From CAYPHY01 sp964410625 (lineage in GTDB: Bacteria > Chloroflexota > Anaerolineae > Promineifilales > Promineifilaceae): a stretch of DNA of 64,000 nucleotides. This document shows positions 59,322 through 64,000 of the stretch, piece after piece. Below the pieces are notes generated by a model. The model saw nothing but the letters and a program-made list of their open reading frames with translations, did not search any database and had not been told where the DNA came from. A program made the translations under genes and the position numbers. Location of the stretch: the NCBI GenBank assembly GCA_964410625.1, contig CAYPHY010000004.1, positions 124,001 to 188,000 on the forward strand. Reading direction: 5' to 3'. Each line of letters begins with the position of its first letter. Within the stretch, counting starts at the first letter, position 1.

Positions 59322-62300
59322 TTGTTCACGACGAACCCAAAACCTCAAAAGACATTCAAGTGGATGCTTGTACTTGTTGTACTCTTGATGACCGCTTCTA
59401 CCGTCCTGGCGCAAGAGGGATCACGTCCAAATCGCACCGAACGGCTAAACCAACAAGCTCCGGCCACCCTCGCTGGATTACGGTTAGACCAGCCGCTAAC
59501 GGCCACTGGCGCTACCCTGCAAAACGGCCGAATCGCGTCATCCCTGTTAAACAGCAGCGGCCGTGTGCGCGTGGTCGTCCGCCTCGATGCCCCATCCGTC
59601 TCCGCGGCGGCGGCCGAAGGGCTGGAAGTCAATGCCCAACTGGCGGCAAGACAGGCGATTGGTATGCAACAGGACACCGTCGTTGCCAACGCCCGTAGCC
59701 TGGATGGCAGCACCAGGGTGTTGGCGACACTAAAGCTGGCGCTCAACGCACTCATCCTGGAGATAGATGCGGCCGCCCTGCCCAGCCTCGCCGCCAACCC
59801 CAACGTACTGGCTATCAGCCCGGTGCGTGATTATCAGGTCTCCTTGTCGGAAACCGTGCCTTACATCGGCGCGACGGCCGTCCAAGAGGAGGGCTTCGAC
59901 GGCACAGGCATTCGCGTCGCCGTTCTCGATAGCGGCATTGACTATTACCATGCCAACCTCGGCGGCTCCGGCGACACGGCGGAGTATGCGGCCGATGATC
60001 CCAACATCATCGAACCCGGCAGCTTCCCCACCGCCAAAGTCGTGGGCGGCATGGACTTCGTTGGCTCGGCATGGGATGGCAGCGACGGCATCCTGGAAGC
60101 GCCAGACCCCGATCCGCTTGACGACGGCCCTGGGGCCGGCCATGGCACCCACGTGGCCGACATCCTGGGCGGTGTCAATGGCGTAGCCCCTGGCGTTTCG
60201 CTCTATGCGGTCAAAGTTTGCTCCTCGGTCAGCACTGCTTGCTCCGGGGTGGCAATCCTCCAGGGCCTGGAATTTGCGCTTGATCCAAATGGGGACGGGG
60301 ATGTTAGCGACCGCGTAGACATCATCAACATGTCGCTTGGTTCGCTCTATGGCGACCCGCGCCATGACGATACCTCGTTGGCCGTGGAAAATGCGGCCGC
60401 GCTCGGCGTCCTCGTCGTCACCGCTGCCGGAAATGGTTCAGATAAGCCCTACGTCATGGACACACCGGGCGCGACGACCTCGGCCTTTACGGTAGCCCAA
60501 ACCTTTGTGCCATCGGCCGTGCAGCCGATCCTCGAAGTCCTCGAACCGGCCAGCATTGCCGGAGAGTATGCGGCCGTTTTCCAACCCTGGTCGGGGCCGC
60601 TGACCGAACGGCTCGAAGCCTTCTTGCAATATGGCGATGGCGCAGGCGGGCATCTCGAGGGTTGTTCGCTGGGCGATGATCCGGAGTCGTTTGATCCGGC
60701 CGATGCCCCCTTCCCGCCTGGTTCGTTGGCCGGGAAGATCGTCCTCGTTGATCGCGGCACCTGCTTCTTCAGCACCAAGATTCGCAATATCGAGGTCGGC
60801 GGTGGAATGGCCGGGATCATCGGCCAAAACGTTCCAGGGCCACCCTTTGGCGGTAGCTTTGGCGATGGCCCGCCGGTCACGATCCCCGGCTATATGATCA
60901 GCCTCGACGATGCCGACACCCTCCGTGCCGGTTTAGACGAAGGGACCGTTACAGTGGCCTTTGATCCAGCCACCGGCCTGCCATTGGTCATGCATATGGT
61001 CGGCTCCTCTTCGCGCGGGCCATCATTTGGCAGCAATCTCGCTAAACCCGATATTGGCGCTCCTGGGGCCTCGGTCTCGGCTATCGCCGGGTCAGGAAGC
61101 GGCACAGAACCCTTCAGTGGTACTTCCGGGTCAACACCGATGATCGCCGGTTCGGCCGCGTTGCTGATGCAAGCCTACCCGCAGCGCAATTGGGCAGAAA
61201 TTCGCGCGATGCTGATGAACACGGCCGAAACAGACATCATGAACGCGTCCGCTTTCTTTGGTGGCTATATCGCGCCAATCAGCCGCATAGGTGGCGGAGA
61301 GGTGCGCGTGGACGCCGCTTTGCACACCGAGCTGGCCGCCTGGGAGAGAAATACCTTCGCTGGTTCCCTCTCTTGGGGCTTCCATGACGTGTGGAATCAG
61401 CAAAACCTGGTACAACGTGTCACCATCCAAAACTACTCCGGACGGGATATTCTCCTAAAAACAGTCCCAGAATTCCGCTTTGAAGAGGACAGTGGCGGCG
61501 AAGTACGTTTGTCTGCGCCTTCATACTTCACGGTCCCCAGCCACGGCCGCGTGACGATACCGGTACATCTGTATGTACGGCCGCGCCAAGCTCGGCCTCT
61601 CCACAACTGGGTGATGGAGGGTGGCGCGGGCGGCGCCGACCCCGATGCGCTAACCTTCAACGAGTATGATGGTTATCTGCACTTTGAGGAAGTGGGCAAC
61701 GCTGCCAATGCCATTCACATGCCCTGGCATATCCTCCCGCGCAGCGCGGGCAATGTCGAGTTTGGGACGCAGCAAAACGGATTCTCCTGGGTGCGGAATA
61801 CCGGCAGAGCGGAGACCCTGGTGGACACCTTCTCGCTGATCGGCATAAGTGACGATCTGCCTCAAGGTGGGCCAGGGGAACAGTCGCCAACGCCCGATTT
61901 CAAGTATATCGGCGTTCAGACCTATCCGGTTCCGGCGGGCTTTTGCAGTGATGACGAATCCTTTGTGATGGGCTTCGCCGTCCACACCTGGGAGCGGATC
62001 ACCTTGCCAAATACGGTTATCTTCGAGTTTGATCTCGATACCGATCCAGACACACCCGGTCCAGAGTACGCGGTCGTCAATGCCGATCTGAACTTCCTTG
62101 CTCAAGGGACGATTGACGACGGCCGTAATGTCACCTGGGTGATCGATACCCAAACCGGCGAGGCCACCGCCTTCTTCTTCACCCAACACGCTACCAATAG
62201 CGCCAATACCTTGCTCCTCTTCTGCGGCGAACAAATCGGCATGAACGCCGAAGACTTCTTCACCACCTCGTTTGGTGTTGATGCCTTTGCCATTGACATC

Positions 62301-62549
62301 TACTATGGCGGCCCAGGAGACCAGCTATCGGGGATGAACGTCGTCCCGTTGGGTGAGCGTTATCTGACCGGCTTCGACAATGGCGACGTCCTCACCACCT
62401 TGCTGCCGCCACGCTCCGGTAAGCGTGGTGTGTTTGTGGTGGATTTCGGCGAGCAATTGAACGAAACCGAGGTGGGTATCCTTAGCCTCACTGGGCCGGG
62501 TGCTCCCGAAGGCAACGAAGCACAAGTGCTCATTCTACAAGAGCCATAA
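59322..62549 (+). CDS. Secreted S8 (subtilisin-family) serine protease with PA domain
   Basis: A large exported protease of 1075 residues. TTG at 59322 is chosen as start because GGAGG lies eight bases before it, exactly as in the paralogue at 63417. A signal peptide (WMLVLVVLLMTASTVLAQ) is followed by an inhibitor_I9-like propeptide (about 60-180). The triad is Asp in 'VAVLDSGIDYYH' (near 202), His in 'GHGTHVADILGG' (near 273) and Ser in 'GTSGSTPMIAGSAAL' (near 600), where the common Met-Ala after the Ser is Gly-Ser. A PA (protease-associated) domain is inserted at about 400-530 ('GSLAGKIVLVDRGTCFF'). The C-terminal 350 residues are beta-rich with no clear family. A strong terminator follows. 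ATG at 59307 is an alternative start. Confidence 0.93.
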   Translation: MFTTNPKPQKTFKWMLVLVVLLMTASTVLAQEGSRPNRTERLNQQAPATLAGLRLDQPLTATGATLQNGRIASSLLNSSGRVRVVVRLDAPSVSAAAAEGLEVNAQLAARQAIGMQQDTVVANARSLDGSTRVLATLKLALNALILEIDAAALPSLAANPNVLAISPVRDYQVSLSETVPYIGATAVQEEGFDGTGIRVAVLDSGIDYYHANLGGSGDTAEYAADDPNIIEPGSFPTAKVVGGMDFVGSAWDGSDGILEAPDPDPLDDGPGAGHGTHVADILGGVNGVAPGVSLYAVKVCSSVSTACSGVAILQGLEFALDPNGDGDVSDRVDIINMSLGSLYGDPRHDDTSLAVENAAALGVLVVTAAGNGSDKPYVMDTPGATTSAFTVAQTFVPSAVQPILEVLEPASIAGEYAAVFQPWSGPLTERLEAFLQYGDGAGGHLEGCSLGDDPESFDPADAPFPPGSLAGKIVLVDRGTCFFSTKIRNIEVGGGMAGIIGQNVPGPPFGGSFGDGPPVTIPGYMISLDDADTLRAGLDEGTVTVAFDPATGLPLVMHMVGSSSRGPSFGSNLAKPDIGAPGASVSAIAGSGSGTEPFSGTSGSTPMIAGSAALLMQAYPQRNWAEIRAMLMNTAETDIMNASAFFGGYIAPISRIGGGEVRVDAALHTELAAWERNTFAGSLSWGFHDVWNQQNLVQRVTIQNYSGRDILLKTVPEFRFEEDSGGEVRLSAPSYFTVPSHGRVTIPVHLYVRPRQARPLHNWVMEGGAGGADPDALTFNEYDGYLHFEEVGNAANAIHMPWHILPRSAGNVEFGTQQNGFSWVRNTGRAETLVDTFSLIGISDDLPQGGPGEQSPTPDFKYIGVQTYPVPAGFCSDDESFVMGFAVHTWERITLPNTVIFEFDLDTDPDTPGPEYAVVNADLNFLAQGTIDDGRNVTWVIDTQTGEATAFFFTQHATNSANTLLLFCGEQIGMNAEDFFTTSFGVDAFAIDIYYGGPGDQLSGMNVVPLGERYLTGFDNGDVLTTLLPPRSGKRGVFVVDFGEQLNETEVGILSLTGPGAPEGNEAQVLILQEP

Positions 62550-62550
62550 G

Positions 62551-62612
62551 GCATGGGCTATATGGGCTATAGAACGCTAGGCTATAGCGCATGGCCAAGA
62601 CTCTATGGCTAA
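62551..62612. repeat. GGGCTATA short tandem repeat
   Basis: Degenerate 7-9-base units (GGGCTATA, TGGGCTATA, GAACGCTA, GGCTATA) lie directly after the first S8 stop. It is one of the short-repeat arrays between genes. Confidence 0.6.
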
Positions 62613-62676
62613 GAAAAGCAGCGGCCGACTCTTGCCTGTTCAAGTAGCACAAACCGTCTGAGCATCACATTCAATG

Positions 62677-62712
62677 AACGCCATGCTCTCATCAGAGTAT
62701 GGCGTTTTTTCT
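62677..62712 (+). terminator. Rho-independent terminator after the first S8 protease
   Basis: AACGCCAT-G-CTCT, loop CATC, AGAG-T-ATGGCGTT forms a 13-pair stem with one G-U pair, then T6. It ends the first protease message. Confidence 0.9.
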
Positions 62713-63098
62713 TTCCTAGGTTTATTTCCCTGCTCTACAAAAACCAAAGTACTGATTATTTGCGTCATTTTACCTAATCGCTAAAATTAGCCTCTTTGAA
62801 CGTGAAGATATCGTTAATTGTTCGTAAGTTTCATTGTAAGCTTAACTACATACACTGGTAGCGCAGAGGCTACTGGTGATTGTCTTTCCTGTATATTCAA
62901 CTGTTATGTCTGCGTGCCAGCAGTACCAGCACGCTTCAGCTTATCTACCTAAATCATGAATAAACCTGGAGTGATCGCAACCTACCAACAACGATGTCAC
63001 TCACTCAAAGCAGGAATTTTACTTTCTGTTTACTTATAACGAACGAAGAGGATGAAAGAAAAACTCACCTTAGACCGTTCGTTATTTGTATTTTGTTA

Positions 63099-63136
63099 GA
63101 CAAAGTTGTCAGAACTTTGTCAGACAATTTTGTCAG
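63099..63136. promoter_or_regulatory. Triple TTGTCAG and double GACAA-N2-TTGTC repeats
   Basis: TTGTCAG occurs at 63106, 63117 and 63130. With the preceding GACAA they make inverted repeats (63099-63110 and 63124-63134). They sit in an AT-rich stretch about 280 bases before the second protease gene and may bind a regulator. The rest of the 867-base gap (62550-63416) carries a repeat array and a terminator, but no gene that I can support. Confidence 0.4.
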
Positions 63137-63416
63137 GCATCCCCTATCAAAGTGGATTTGCTCGCTGAACGCAGACCGCTTTGTTGACCATTGTAACTTG
63201 CTTACATGGGGAGTCAGCCAATTGGCAAGTCTGATAGCGGCCGTCAGTCTATCCCAAGACCACTATCTATTGGACAGCGATGGAACCGGTATCAGAAAGG
63301 AGAGCGTAACTGGATAAAGGTAAAATATGTTCACCCCCTCACCCACACCTGGGCAACGTGCAAATCCCGTATGCCCGTAAGTTATTGTTACAACTAACCC
63401 CTAGGAGGAACAAGCT

Positions 63417-64000
63417 TTGTTCAAGAAAACTGTAAAACGCACGACTCGATTGATGCTGATCGTCGGCCTGCTTCTCGTCAGCGTAGCGGCTACGTTGGCG
63501 CAAGGTGTAGACCGGCCATCCATGCAACGTGCCGACCGCGCCAGCGTGGATCGGCCGTTGCCAGCAGCACTCGGCGAATTAAAACTCGATCAGCCATTGA
63601 CCGCTGATGGCAACGCGCTAATGAACGGACTCAACGCTTCGTTGGTTGGCGCAACCGGTACACAGCGCGTCGTCGTCCGCCTGAACCAGCCGTCACTTGC
63701 CGCCGCTAGCGTCGAAGGCATGGAACCCAGCGCCAGAGCCACCACACGCCAGGCGATCAGGATGCAACAGGATATGGTCGTTGCCAACGCCCGCAGCCTC
63801 GACAGTGGCGTTCGTGTGTTGGGCAAGGTTGACATGGTGATGAATGCCGTCATGCTTGAGGTAGACGGCGCGGCCTTGGAAGCACTGGCTGCCAACCCTG
63901 ACGTTGTCTCCATCAATCCGGTCGTAGACTACCAGATGGACCTCAGCGAAACCGTCCCCTATATTGGTGCGGCCGAGATTCAACAAGTTGATGGCTATGA
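63417..64000 (+). CDS. Second S8 (subtilisin-family) serine protease, cut by window end
   Basis: The start of a paralogue of the protease at 59322; only about 194 residues are visible and the frame is open at the window end. TTG at 63417 follows AGGAGG with the same eight-base gap as in the first gene. A signal peptide (LMLIVGLLLVSVAATLAQ) and an I9-type propeptide follow. Shared stretches include 'DQPLTADGNA', 'ARQAIGMQQD'-like 'TRQAIRMQQD', 'VVANARSLD' and 'LSETVPYIGA', which show that the two are tandem duplicates. The catalytic domain would lie beyond the window. Confidence 0.9.
   Translation, partial: MFKKTVKRTTRLMLIVGLLLVSVAATLAQGVDRPSMQRADRASVDRPLPAALGELKLDQPLTADGNALMNGLNASLVGATGTQRVVVRLNQPSLAAASVEGMEPSARATTRQAIRMQQDMVVANARSLDSGVRVLGKVDMVMNAVMLEVDGAALEALAANPDVVSINPVVDYQMDLSETVPYIGAAEIQQVDGY

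Noticed and set aside
59088..59414. Minus-strand frame of 108 codons before the first S8 gene
   Set aside because: It runs antisense to the protease start and signal peptide; no ribosome-binding site or known motif.
62994..63317. Plus-strand frame of 107 codons in the gap before the second S8 gene
   Set aside because: AT-rich composition unlike the neighbouring genes, no ribosome-binding site, Cys/Leu-rich product without motif, and operator-like repeats within it.
1..64000. Prophage, insertion sequence or integrated element
   Set aside because: No integrase, transposase, phage structural gene or tRNA-bounded direct repeat was found; the tRNA-Asn is intact and flanked by housekeeping genes.

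Overview
The window looks like a chromosomal piece of a Chloroflexota bacterium (Anaerolineae/Ardenticatenia-like), with moderately high G+C. The reasons are: secreted CSLREA / choice-of-anchor beta-helix proteins, two of the large secreted proteins here ending in a short 'Y-[LM]-P...R' tail, very large one-protein regulators that join a BTAD or cyclase domain to an ATPase and TPRs, membrane GT39-type glycosyltransferases, TGS-uridine-kinase fusions, and a fused double-ATPase ECF transporter. Assignment is by gene content only; no 16S or ribosomal gene is present. I see no prophage, insertion sequence or CRISPR array.

Layout. 0-8.4 kb (minus strand): two large secreted proteins (beta-helix; metzincin-type protease with adhesion-like domains) and a rhodanese. 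8.5-18.3 kb (minus): BTAD-ATPase-TPR regulator, an unknown protein, phosphoglycerate mutase gpmI, tRNA-Asn with its terminator, and two coupled GT39-like membrane glycosyltransferases. 18.3-25.1 kb: a flippase-like membrane protein and a beta-carbonic anhydrase (plus), facing an ArsA ATPase, TGS-uridine-kinase, lytic transglycosylase and an unknown gene (minus). 25.3-31.6 kb (plus): TPR protein, MDR dehydrogenase, P-loop kinase, acyl-CoA carboxylase beta subunit, fumarylacetoacetase and a membrane protein. 31.7-34.3 kb: a complete tungstate ABC importer tupABC behind a ModE-like palindrome. 34.5-43.9 kb: a second beta-helix protein, DUF2200, a DHFR-like reductase, an hsdR remnant, a cyclase-ATPase-TPR regulator and a lectin-like secreted protein. 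44.3-54.3 kb: the most coherent accessory unit, with a GntR/FCD regulator, two M24 peptidases, a NicX/aminopeptidase-T-like enzyme, a whole ECF importer (S, fused A-A, T), an M20-family protein whose usual metal ligands are replaced, and a YdcZ-type transporter. This reads as a regulated uptake-and-hydrolysis pathway for an unidentified small amide- or peptide-like compound. 54.5-58.9 kb: HtrA lipoprotease, an N-terminally truncated VOC remnant in the same frame, a sulfite-oxidase-like Mo protein, a RibD-type reductase and a TauE/SafE exporter. 59.3-64 kb: two tandem paralogous secreted S8 proteases, the second cut by the window end.

The most unusual signal is in the repeats. Gaps between genes carry several unrelated families of degenerate 7-8-base tandem arrays, many folding back on themselves. 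Some have entered genes: one supplies the signal peptide of TupA, one forms a linker inside the cyclase regulator, and one forms the end of fumarylacetoacetase. A separate palindromic family (AGAAACC-S-GGTTTCT) recurs at five places, one of them a UUCG hairpin between tupA and tupB. The hexamer CGGCCG is also strikingly frequent in both coding strands. All calls come from reading the sequence; no database search was possible.
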